Source: Castellaniella sp040276085 (GTDB taxonomy: Bacteria > Pseudomonadota > Gammaproteobacteria > Burkholderiales > Burkholderiaceae_B). Taken from it: DNA of 64,000 bases. The notes under the pieces were generated by a model. That model did not search any database. It saw nothing but the letters and a program-made list of their open reading frames with translations, and was not told the DNA's origin. A program made the position numbers and the translations under genes. The stretch covers positions 124,001 through 188,000 of the forward strand of contig NZ_JBELOK010000002.1 of assembly GCF_040276085.1 (NCBI RefSeq). The letters are read 5' to 3'. Positions 28,488 through 36,000 of the stretch are shown one piece after another (the first letter of the stretch is position 1; each line of letters opens with the position of its first letter).

Positions 28488-28544
28488 TCAGACCATGATC
28501 AGAGCGAGATGTTTAACCCCCTTTCGTGGCGCTCAGCTCGGTGC

Positions 28545-28589
28545 GGCTTGCTGATCTCTGGCTTGCTGATCTCTGGCTTGCTGATTGGC
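28545..28589. repeat. Tandem 15-bp repeat, three units
   Basis: Two exact copies of GGCTTGCTGATCTCT followed by a third, GGCTTGCTGATTGGC. Looser CTGACC/CTGTTGACC repeats continue to about 28660. This is a simple array with no spacers, so it is not a CRISPR. Confidence 0.8.
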
Positions 28590-28704
28590 TGGCCTACTGA
28601 CCCACTGACCTACTGGCTTGCCGATCTGTTGACTTGACGACCTGTTGACCTGCTGGCGCCCCAAGCATGGGATTCAAGGTTTTAAGACGCCGCAATTCTC
28701 GTGG

Positions 28705-28809
28705 ATCGATGCGGGAGGGTGCCTGGGGACACTGTTGGAGCCTACCACCACATCCCCGGCGAAGCCGCCGGATTGCGACCTGTGTCCCCAGGCACCCTCC
28801 CGCATCGAT
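28705..28809. repeat. 105-base element with 28-bp perfect inverted repeat
   Basis: The left arm 28705-28732 begins ATCGATGCGGGAGGGTGCCT and the right arm 28782-28809 is its exact complement. The 49-base loop has its own hairpin (CCGGCG-AAGC-CGCCGG). The GGTGCCTGGGGACAC core resembles REP-type sequences mobilised by RAYT transposases, but this is from memory, not a search. It lies about 210 bases before acnB. Confidence 0.75.
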
Positions 28810-28930
28810 GAAGCCTACCCAAGAAAAAACGCCAACGGTGTCCGCACGAAGAAGCAGCGTGAAAATACCCATACAAAGAAGCCACAACAACGACACCCGG
28901 CAAAAGAACAGCACAAAAACCAAACGTCAA

Positions 28931-28951
28931 CTCTTATATCTTATATAAGAC
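28931..28951. promoter_or_regulatory. Palindromic operator upstream of acnB, copy 2
   Basis: CTCTTATAT-CTT-ATATAAGAC: arms match at eight of nine pairs and are the same as in the gntR/mdh element. It ends two bases before the -35 box, the same spacing as at mdh. It links acnB to the GntR regulator. Confidence 0.72.
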
Positions 28952-28953
28952 TG

Positions 28954-28982
28954 TTGCCTGATTGGCGCTTCTTCTTTAAAAT
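28954..28982 (+). promoter_or_regulatory. acnB promoter
   Basis: TTGCCT (28954-28959), 17 bases, then TAAAAT (28977-28982). This is a good sigma-70 match 38 bases before the acnB start codon, directly after the palindromic operator. Confidence 0.65.
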
Positions 28983-29019
28983 AGCGGCATTCTCAAACCC
29001 TCCTTTCTGGGGTACCTTA

Positions 29020-31605
29020 ATGCTGGATTCCTACCGCACCGAAGCCGCTGCTCGCGAAGCCATTGGCGTGCCGCCACTGCCACTGACAGCCAAGCAAACT
29101 GCCGATCTGATCGAACTCCTCAAGGCGCCTCCGGCGGGCGAGGAACAATTCCTGCTGGATCTCTTTACCCACCGTGTGCCGGCGGGTGTTGATGATGCCG
29201 CGCAGGTCAAGGCTTCCTACCTGGCGGCGCTGGCACTAGGCACAGAAACCTGCTCGCTGATTAGCGCCAAGCATGCCACCGAACTTCTGGGGACGATGCT
29301 GGGGGGCTTTAATATCGGTGCCCTGATCGAGCTGCTTGACCACGCAGACCTCGCACCGGTTGCAGCTGAAGGGCTGAAGAAAACCCTGCTGGTGTTTGAC
29401 GCGTTTCACGACATCGAAGAAAAAGCCAAGGGCGGTAACGCCCATGCCCAGGCGGTATTGCAAAGCTGGGCGGATGCCGAGTGGTTTACCAGCCGCCCGG
29501 AGGTTCCTGAGAGCCTGACGATGACCGTGTTCAAGGTGACGGGCGAAACCAATACGGATGATCTCTCGCCGGCACCGGATGCCTGGAGCCGCCCGGATAT
29601 CCCGCTGCATGCACTGGCGATGCTTAAAAACCCGCGTGATGGAATTACGCCGGACGCCCCGGGCCAAGTGGGGCCGATCACGCTGATCAATCAGCTGAAA
29701 GAAAAAGGCCATCTGGTGGCCTATGTGGGTGATGTGGTGGGCACCGGCTCGTCACGTAAGTCGGCCACCAACTCGGTCATCTGGCACACCGGCGAAGATA
29801 TCCCTTTCGTGCCCAACAAGCGCTTCGGTGGCGTCTGTCTGGGTAACAAGATTGCCCCGATTTTCTACAACACAATGGAAGATTCGGGTGCGCTGCCTAT
29901 CGAGCTCGACGTGTCGGGCATGGATATGGGCGACATCATCGAGCTGCGCCCCTACGAGGGCAAGGCACTGAAAAACGGTCAGGTAATTGCCGAGTTTCAG
30001 CTGAAGTCTGAAGTTTTGCTGGATGAAGTTCGCGCCGGTGGCCGGATTCCGCTGATTATTGGTCGCGGCCTCACGGCCAAGGCCCGCGCATCGTTGGGCT
30101 TGCCGGCCACGACACTGTTCCGTTTGCCCGAGTCTCCCGTGGATACAGGCAAGGGCTTTTCGCTGGCACAAAAGCTGGTGGGCCGCGCATGTGGCTTGCC
30201 TGAAGGCCAAGGGGTGCGCCCGGGCACGTATTGCGAGCCGCGCATGACATCGGTGGGCAGCCAGGACACAACCGGCCCCATGACGCGCGATGAGCTTAAG
30301 GATTTGGCTTGCGTGGGCTTCTCGGCCGACCTGGTGATGCAATCGTTCTGCCACACGGCAGCGTATCCCAAGCCTGTGGACGTCAAAACCCACCACGAGC
30401 TTCCGGCCTTTATCAGCACACGCGGCGGGGTGGCCCTACGCCCGGGCGATGGCATCATCCACTCCTGGCTTAACCGCATGCTGCTGCCGGATACGGTGGG
30501 TACGGGCGGTGATTCGCATACACGTTTCCCGATCGGGATCAGCTTCCCGGCCGGCTCGGGATTGGTGGCGTTTGCCGCCGCCACGGGTGTAATGCCGCTG
30601 GACATGCCCGAATCCGTGCTGGTGCGCTTCAAGGGCACGATGCAGCCGGGCGTGACACTGCGCGATCTGGTCAATGCAATTCCGCTGTATGCCATCAAGA
30701 AGGGCTTGCTGACAGTCGAGAAAAAGGGCAAGAAAAACATTTTCTCGGGCCGCATTCTCGAAATCGAAGGCTTGCCCAACCTGAAAATCGAGCAAGCATT
30801 CGAGCTCTCTGACGCGTCGGCTGAGCGCTCGGCAGCTGCCTGCACGGTACGCCTGAACAAAGAGCCGATCATCGAGTACCTCAACAGCAATATCACGCTG
30901 CTGAAATGGATGATCGCCAACGGCTACGAAGACGCCCGCACGCTGGCACGCCGCATCAAGAACATGGAAGCCTGGCTGGCCGATCCTCAATTGGTAGAGC
31001 CCGATGCAGACGTGGATTACGCAGCGGTCATCGACATCGATCTGGCTGAAATCAAAGAGCCGATCGTGGCCTGCCCCAACGATCCTGATGATGTCAAAAC
31101 CCTGTCTGATGTAGCCGGCACGGCCATCGACGAGGTCTTCATCGGCAGCTGCATGACCAACATCGGCCACTTCCGCGCCGCCGCAGCTCTGCTTAAAGGC
31201 AAGCGCGATCTGCCATCCAAGTTGTGGGTCGCGCCACCCACCAAGATGGATGCCAGCGAGCTGACCAAAGAGGGCCACTATGGCACCTTTGGTACGGCCG
31301 GGGCACGCATGGAAATGCCAGGTTGCTCCTTGTGCATGGGCAATCAGGCCCAAGTGCGCGAGGGTGCCACGGTGTTTTCCACCAGCACGCGCAACTTCCC
31401 CAATCGTCTGGGCAAAAACGCCAATGTGTTCTTGGGCTCGGCCGAGATGGCAGCGATCTGCTCGGGCCTGGGCCGCATTCCCACCCGTGACGAGTACCTG
31501 GAAGCAATGGGGCTGCTGGCTAAAGATAGCCAGGATATCTACCGCTACATGAACTTCGACCAGATTGAAGACTTCACCGAAGTCGCCAATACGGTTCAAG
31601 CCTAA
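29020..31605 (+). CDS. acnB: Aconitate hydratase B
   Basis: 861 residues, starting at 29020 (MLDSYRTEAAAREAIGVPPL); 125 upstream in-frame codons cross repeats and are not coding. AcnB order is visible: an N-terminal HEAT-like domain ('LLKAPPAGEEQFLLDLFTHR', 'EKAKGGNAHAQAVLQSWADA'), the swivel domain ('GDVVGTGSSRKSATNSVIWH'), then the catalytic core. The [4Fe-4S] ligands are in 'GSCMTNIGHFRAAAAL' and 'PGCSLCMGNQAQVREGA'. It isomerises citrate to isocitrate and can also hydrate 2-methyl-cis-aconitate, fitting the neighbouring prp genes. Confidence 0.96.
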   Translation: MLDSYRTEAAAREAIGVPPLPLTAKQTADLIELLKAPPAGEEQFLLDLFTHRVPAGVDDAAQVKASYLAALALGTETCSLISAKHATELLGTMLGGFNIGALIELLDHADLAPVAAEGLKKTLLVFDAFHDIEEKAKGGNAHAQAVLQSWADAEWFTSRPEVPESLTMTVFKVTGETNTDDLSPAPDAWSRPDIPLHALAMLKNPRDGITPDAPGQVGPITLINQLKEKGHLVAYVGDVVGTGSSRKSATNSVIWHTGEDIPFVPNKRFGGVCLGNKIAPIFYNTMEDSGALPIELDVSGMDMGDIIELRPYEGKALKNGQVIAEFQLKSEVLLDEVRAGGRIPLIIGRGLTAKARASLGLPATTLFRLPESPVDTGKGFSLAQKLVGRACGLPEGQGVRPGTYCEPRMTSVGSQDTTGPMTRDELKDLACVGFSADLVMQSFCHTAAYPKPVDVKTHHELPAFISTRGGVALRPGDGIIHSWLNRMLLPDTVGTGGDSHTRFPIGISFPAGSGLVAFAAATGVMPLDMPESVLVRFKGTMQPGVTLRDLVNAIPLYAIKKGLLTVEKKGKKNIFSGRILEIEGLPNLKIEQAFELSDASAERSAAACTVRLNKEPIIEYLNSNITLLKWMIANGYEDARTLARRIKNMEAWLADPQLVEPDADVDYAAVIDIDLAEIKEPIVACPNDPDDVKTLSDVAGTAIDEVFIGSCMTNIGHFRAAAALLKGKRDLPSKLWVAPPTKMDASELTKEGHYGTFGTAGARMEMPGCSLCMGNQAQVREGATVFSTSTRNFPNRLGKNANVFLGSAEMAAICSGLGRIPTRDEYLEAMGLLAKDSQDIYRYMNFDQIEDFTEVANTVQA

Positions 31606-31637
31606 AAGGTAGCTCCCGCCCGCTTCGGGCGTCCCCT

Positions 31638-31672
31638 CAGCCCCGGTATGTTTACACGACATGCCGGGGCTG
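31638..31672 (+). terminator. Hairpin after acnB
   Basis: CAGCCCCGGTATG pairs with CATGCCGGGGCTG (13 pairs, one G-T) around a nine-base loop, 32 bases after the acnB stop. No T-run follows, so it may be a Rho-assisted or stabilising 3' end. Confidence 0.55.
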
Positions 31673-31732
31673 ATTGCTTGAACGCGCTACACTAATGGGT
31701 CTATTCAGTGTGTCCCATTTTCCCGGTTTCTC

Positions 31733-32941
31733 ATGCCCGCCCGATCCCGATCTTCTTCTTTGTCCCGGACGTCGCTGTCGCTGGTGTCTCTGGCCGAGTC
31801 TCTCTCCCGTTCGGGCAGCCGGCTGGAAGACCTCTGGTGGCAGCAAGCGCTTTCAAAGGCGCTCACTAAAGTGCTCGGTGGCCGCGCTGGGCATAGTATC
31901 GAGCACGCACTCGAGCACTTGCTGCAGCATCGCTCGCCGGCCTACGAGCTGCTGGTTGAGCACGCCGAGGCGTACTCAGAGTCTTTTAACCTGACGCACG
32001 ACAATCAGTCATACGACGTGCAGCTGATTTCAGCCCCAGTACTGGCCTGGACGCGCTACCAGTTGCCTGCCGCGCAACTCACGGAGTCACACTTGCAGGC
32101 GTTATCCGACGCCATGACCGGCATTGTGCTGGCGCCCGGTGCGCAACTGCAATTGCTGCCGCATTGGGTGCGTTTCGATCAACTTCCGCAGTCGTTTCGC
32201 GAAACCCGTACATGGGCCACAGAAATCGCCCAGCACACCCTGGGCACGCGACGCGATCTCCCGGGCTTGCCACCGGCAGACACACCCGAAGACTTGCTGG
32301 CGGATGCGTATTTCCTGATTGGTGTGGTGATCGTGCCACAGGGCCAGGCCCTGTTCAAATGGCAGGATACGGGCGAAAACAGCCTGGTCAAACGCACCGA
32401 GGTTGCCGCACAGTGGGCGCAGGCGTGCGTGCAAGCCGTCGAACCCCTGTTTACAGGCTGCCTGATGGAATACCTGCTGCCGGAAGCCTTTTATACAGCC
32501 ACCCGGCAAGCCGATCAAAGCATCCGGCCGCTTACCTTAAAGGCTGCCATCACCTGGCTGCAAACAGCCGCACATATTGCCGCCACCGATCTTCGTGCCG
32601 CCATTGTGGGCTGCGGCGAACAAGCCATCGAGGAATATCGCATCGGTTTTTGCACACGTAAAAACAACGATGTCATCTACGGTTGCGTCTGGCCATCGCT
32701 TAGCCGCGAGGAAGCCACCCCCGATCTCAGCGAGGCCGCAGAAGGCGAGGTAGACACCTGGGACACGCTGGCAGCACTGCTGCGAGAATCCGGCATCCAG
32801 GACATCCGGCGCCTGCCCGGCCTGCATCCGCTCGAGTTCTGCGACGATTGCGGCACGCCGTATTTTCCCAATATGCTGGGCGAAATGCAGCACCCCGAGC
32901 TCCCCGAAGAAATCGATCCCGAACCCGTCCAGTTTCACTAA
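31733..32941 (+). CDS. DUF2863-family protein
   Basis: 402 residues. It matches the betaproteobacterial DUF2863 family in length and in 'FLIGVVIVPQGQALFKWQD', 'EYRIGFCTRKNNDVIYGCVW' and the C-terminal 'FCDDCGTPYFPNMLGEMQHP', whose Cys-x-x-Cys may bind metal. There is no signal peptide; a Ser/Arg-rich first 20 residues is odd and a later start is possible. The stop codon touches the earP start codon, so the two are coupled. The function is unknown. Confidence 0.8.
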   Translation: MPARSRSSSLSRTSLSLVSLAESLSRSGSRLEDLWWQQALSKALTKVLGGRAGHSIEHALEHLLQHRSPAYELLVEHAEAYSESFNLTHDNQSYDVQLISAPVLAWTRYQLPAAQLTESHLQALSDAMTGIVLAPGAQLQLLPHWVRFDQLPQSFRETRTWATEIAQHTLGTRRDLPGLPPADTPEDLLADAYFLIGVVIVPQGQALFKWQDTGENSLVKRTEVAAQWAQACVQAVEPLFTGCLMEYLLPEAFYTATRQADQSIRPLTLKAAITWLQTAAHIAATDLRAAIVGCGEQAIEEYRIGFCTRKNNDVIYGCVWPSLSREEATPDLSEAAEGEVDTWDTLAALLRESGIQDIRRLPGLHPLEFCDDCGTPYFPNMLGEMQHPELPEEIDPEPVQFH

Positions 32942-34105
32942 ATGCCTGTCGATATTTTCTGCCAGGTCATCGACAACTTTGGTGATGCTGGCGTGTGCTG
33001 GCGTCTGGCACAACAGTACGCAGCGCTGGGCCATCGGGTACGGCTCTGGATCGATGATCTCGCTACACTGGCCCGGCTGGCGCCCGCACTGGACGCAACA
33101 GTGCTGCACCAGCATGTGCACGGCATCGAGGTTGTTCATTGGTCTTTGGCTGCGCAGGCGCAGGCCCCGGCCAATGGCTTGGTGATCGAGGCTTTTGCCT
33201 GCACCCTGCCCACTTCTTATCAGGCGTCTTTGGCCCAGACACAGAGCCTGTGGATCAATCTCGAGTACCTGAGCGCAGAGCCCTGGATCGAGGGCTATCA
33301 CGGCCTGCCCTCCCTGCAACCCAACAGGGTTGCCAAGTACTTTTATTTTCCTGGTTTCACTGCGGCCAGCGGTGGGCTGCTGCGGGAGCCAGATCTGCTG
33401 GACAGACGTCGTCAGGCGCTTGGGGTGGATCGCCGGCTGCGGCTATCGCAGATCACCGGCTGGCCTGTCGACACCTTGCCGGCGGACGCGCGTTATATCT
33501 TGCTGTTTTGCTATCCGGGCGCACCCATGGACACTTTGCTGGCGGCACTGGCTCAGATGGACACCCCCACCTGTCTTTTACTGGCAGGCACGCACGTCGG
33601 CGGCGCGGCAACTGCTGCACAGGGTGAAGGAAACCAGCACACTGACGCATCAAGCACGGGAAACCTGCAGGTTCGCACCCTGCCTTTCGTGCCGCAGGCG
33701 CAGTTTGATGATCTGCTGTGGTGCTGCGATCTGAACTTTGTGCGCGGCGAGGATTCTTTGGTGCGGGCACTTTGGGCAGGCGCACCCCTGGTGTGGCACA
33801 TTTACCCGCAGGCCGAAGACACACATCTGACAAAACTGGAGGCCTGGCTGCAAAGGGCGCAACTGCCGACGGCAGCTAACGCCCTGATCCGGGCATGGAA
33901 CGCCGGCCCGCCCGGCTGTACCAGTCTGTCCAGCCATGCCCACCCGTCCAGCCAGATGGCTGAGTGCCTGGCGGATGCACTGGCGCCCACAAGCTGGAAA
34001 GCCTGGCAGATCCGTGCGCAGCAGTGGTCTGACGAGCTGGCCACACAGCCTGATCTGGCCAGTCAGTTGCTGCGGTTTTACCAGCAACACGTCCAGACGC
34101 GTTAG
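32942..34105 (+). CDS. earP: EF-P arginine rhamnosyltransferase
   Basis: 387 residues of the EarP (formerly DUF2331) family, which transfers rhamnose from dTDP-rhamnose to Arg32 of elongation factor P. The N-terminal 'CQVIDNFGDAGVCWRLAQQY' carries the two catalytic aspartates (Asp11, Asp15). 'NFVRGEDSLVRALWAGAPLV' carries the conserved Arg-Gly-Glu-Asp-Ser. It lies directly upstream of efp, and that EF-P has Arg at position 32, so enzyme and target agree. Confidence 0.95.
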   Translation: MPVDIFCQVIDNFGDAGVCWRLAQQYAALGHRVRLWIDDLATLARLAPALDATVLHQHVHGIEVVHWSLAAQAQAPANGLVIEAFACTLPTSYQASLAQTQSLWINLEYLSAEPWIEGYHGLPSLQPNRVAKYFYFPGFTAASGGLLREPDLLDRRRQALGVDRRLRLSQITGWPVDTLPADARYILLFCYPGAPMDTLLAALAQMDTPTCLLLAGTHVGGAATAAQGEGNQHTDASSTGNLQVRTLPFVPQAQFDDLLWCCDLNFVRGEDSLVRALWAGAPLVWHIYPQAEDTHLTKLEAWLQRAQLPTAANALIRAWNAGPPGCTSLSSHAHPSSQMAECLADALAPTSWKAWQIRAQQWSDELATQPDLASQLLRFYQQHVQTR

Positions 34106-34188
34106 AATACACAGTTAATTTTTTCCTGCTTTGCCTCGAAACGCGTTTTTCATGCTCGGGGCATGTCTTTCCCCCGGAGTCTTACCCT

Positions 34189-34746
34189 ATGAAAATCGCC
34201 CAAGAACTGCGCGTCGGCAACGTTGTAATGGTTGGCAGCGACCCCTTGGTAGTCCAAAAGGCCGAGTACAACAAATCTGGCCGCAATGCTGCGGTGGTGA
34301 AGCTGAAATTTAAAAACCTGCTTACCGGCACCGCCAGCGAGTCTGTTTGCAAGGCCGACGAAAAATTCGAACAAGTCGTCCTTGAAAACAAAGAATGCAC
34401 GTACTCGTACTTTGCCGATCCCATGTATGCCTTCATGGACGAAGAATACAACCAGCACGAAGTTGAATCCGAAAGCATGGGCGACGCGTTGAACTACCTC
34501 GAAGAAGGGATGACGGTTCAAGTCGTCTTTTACGAAGGCCGTGCCATTTCTGTCGAGCTGCCCACAATTATCGTGCGCGAAATCACCTACACCGAACCGG
34601 CCGTCAAGGGCGACACCTCGGGCAAGGTGCTGAAACCCGCCAAGATCAACACCGGCTACGAGCTGGCAGTGCCACTGTTCTGCAATATCGGCGACAAGAT
34701 CGAAATCGATACCCGCACCAATGAGTACCGCAGCCGCGTGATGTAA
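34189..34746 (+). CDS. efp: Elongation factor P (Arg32 type)
   Basis: 185 residues, three-domain EF-P. The loop at residues 27-33 reads Tyr-Asn-Lys-Ser-Gly-Arg-Asn with Arg32 at the tip, the rhamnosylated form rather than the lysine form used by EpmA. The C-terminal signature 'ANTGYELAVPLFCNIGDKIE' is nearly intact (here KINTGYELAVP). It relieves ribosome stalling at polyproline. A terminator follows. Confidence 0.97.
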   Translation: MKIAQELRVGNVVMVGSDPLVVQKAEYNKSGRNAAVVKLKFKNLLTGTASESVCKADEKFEQVVLENKECTYSYFADPMYAFMDEEYNQHEVESESMGDALNYLEEGMTVQVVFYEGRAISVELPTIIVREITYTEPAVKGDTSGKVLKPAKINTGYELAVPLFCNIGDKIEIDTRTNEYRSRVM

Positions 34747-34767
34747 TTTTCAGCATCGGCAGCACAT

Positions 34768-34795
34768 AAAAACGGGGCATGATTGCCCCGTTTTT
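34768..34795 (+). terminator. Terminator after efp
   Basis: AAAAACGGGGCA-TGAT-TGCCCCGTTTTT: a 12-pair stem with a four-base loop, ending in a T-run, 21 bases after the efp stop. It can also serve the convergent DUF1178 gene. Confidence 0.9.
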
Positions 34796-34818
34796 GCATC
34801 TGGCCGGTACGGTTTTAT

Positions 34819-35298
34819 TTACTGCAAACGGTCGTCGTCCAGAATGTCTGGAATCGGCATGATGGAGATGCCGTCTTCCACAAGCTCTTGGCACTCTTCC
34901 ACAGAAGCCGTGCCACGGATGGGGCGCTCTTCGATTTCTCCGGTGTGCATGCGCCGGGCTTCGTCGGCAAAGCGGGCCCCGACGTTATCGCTTTGGCGCA
35001 CCACCTGGCGGATCTGACGCAAAACCTCGGCCTGCAGCTGTGCCAGTTGCTGGCTGGAGGGCGCGGCCACGGCCGCACGACCTTGCCCTGCCGGCGACTG
35101 GGCCGCCATGGGTTGGCTGCGCAGGTGGCTGACATTAAGGTGCGGGGCCGACACGCGCCGCGTGATACTGCTGCTTTGGCAGACAGGACAACGCACCAGC
35201 CCGTCCGCCAGTTGCTTGTCGTAGGTTTCCTGTGATGCAAACCAGCCTTCAAAGACGTGGTCGTGCTCACAGGCGAGGTCGAATACTTTTAGTGCCAT
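34819..35298 (-). CDS. DUF1178-family protein
   Basis: 159 residues from 35298 (MALKVFDLACEHDHVFEGWF). The N-terminal Cys/His pattern with 'RCPVCQSSSITRRVSAPHLN' suggests a zinc ribbon, and the C-terminal 'SVEECQELVEDGISIMPIPD' is a family hallmark. It starts two bases after the nuclease stop, so both are co-transcribed. The function is unknown. Confidence 0.85.
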   Translation of the reverse strand: MALKVFDLACEHDHVFEGWFASQETYDKQLADGLVRCPVCQSSSITRRVSAPHLNVSHLRSQPMAAQSPAGQGRAAVAAPSSQQLAQLQAEVLRQIRQVVRQSDNVGARFADEARRMHTGEIEERPIRGTASVEECQELVEDGISIMPIPDILDDDRLQ

Positions 35299-35300
35299 GA

Positions 35301-35858
35301 TTAGCAAATGGGGGCGCGATCGCCCGTTTCAAGCGCTTTCCAGCATTTGTAGCGCCATTCCCAGGGTGGCACAGGCTTGGCATCCCGCCACAAGCCCAGG
35401 TGCTGCTGTTTTGCGCGCCGTTGCAAGTCTGGCAGGCTGGCGTCACGCATATACTTGCCACGCCCCTGCTGGTTAGCCCAGACCATGCCACTGGCCACCA
35501 GGGCCTGACTGGCCAGTCGGCCATCATCCAGGGGGACATCACAGATCTCGCGGCCGTATTGGTCTTGCTCGTAGCAGTGCAGGCGCACATTTTTACCGGC
35601 CACCAGATCAGCCAGTGCCTGGCGCGCGGCCTTGCCATAGGGCTGGCCAGGCTGGGCACGCCCATGGCCGATCTCGGGCGCATCAATGCTGGCCAGGCGC
35701 ACGCGCACGCGATCACGACCCGACAGCAAAGTTAACGTGTCGCCATCCGCCACATGCACGACCTTGCCTGACAAGGTGTAGGCATCGGCCGACTCGAACG
35801 CCAGGGGCGACAACAACACCGCCGCCAGTACGGCCACTGAGAAAAGTAATCGACGCAT
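35301..35858 (-). CDS. Secreted thermonuclease-family (SNase-like) protein
   Basis: 185 residues starting at 35858 with a signal peptide (MRRLLFSVAVLAAVLLSPLA). The staphylococcal-nuclease fold is marked by 'GKVVHVADGDTLTLL', 'RVRLASIDAPEIGHGRAQPG' and 'DQYGREICDVPL', which hold the usual catalytic Arg, Glu and Asp positions. It is probably a periplasmic or secreted nuclease. An upstream extension in the same frame is not coding. Confidence 0.88.
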   Translation of the reverse strand: MRRLLFSVAVLAAVLLSPLAFESADAYTLSGKVVHVADGDTLTLLSGRDRVRVRLASIDAPEIGHGRAQPGQPYGKAARQALADLVAGKNVRLHCYEQDQYGREICDVPLDDGRLASQALVASGMVWANQQGRGKYMRDASLPDLQRRAKQQHLGLWRDAKPVPPWEWRYKCWKALETGDRAPIC

Positions 35859-35873
35859 GGAGAGAGTTCCGGC

Positions 35874-35903
35874 AAAAAAAGGGCTGCAAACCTGGCGCAG
35901 CCC
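35874..35903 (-). terminator. Terminator after the AidB-like gene
   Basis: On the minus strand GGGCTGC...GCAGCCC forms a seven-pair stem followed by seven T. It lies about 100 bases past the aidB-like stop and isolates the nuclease gene. Confidence 0.75.
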
Positions 35904-36000
35904 GTGCTTTATTGTACTGGACAGCACCACCTTCTTAACGGGCGCTGCAGCACCGCCATCCTGTACAAACTTGAACAAACGCAGCCACTGCGCATCGGCC

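Larger units (their letters stand above)
28199..29019. other. Repeat-rich 0.8-kb intergenic region before acnB
   Basis: No convincing gene is present. From left to right it holds a 207-base inverted-repeat element, a short tandem array, degenerate CTGAC-type repeats to about 28660, a 105-base hairpin element, a palindromic operator and the acnB promoter. Open frames over it are low-complexity or run into acnB and show no family features. Confidence 0.7.

Noticed and set aside
28545..28660. Possible CRISPR array
   Set aside because: Units are directly adjacent without spacers and there are no cas genes.
28645..29019. 125-codon N-terminal extension of acnB
   Set aside because: Runs through inverted repeats, operator and promoter; the AcnB family starts at the ATG at 29020.
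35904..36000. Open codons between the AidB-like stop and the terminator as a gene remnant
   Set aside because: About 30 residues without start, ribosome site or family match.
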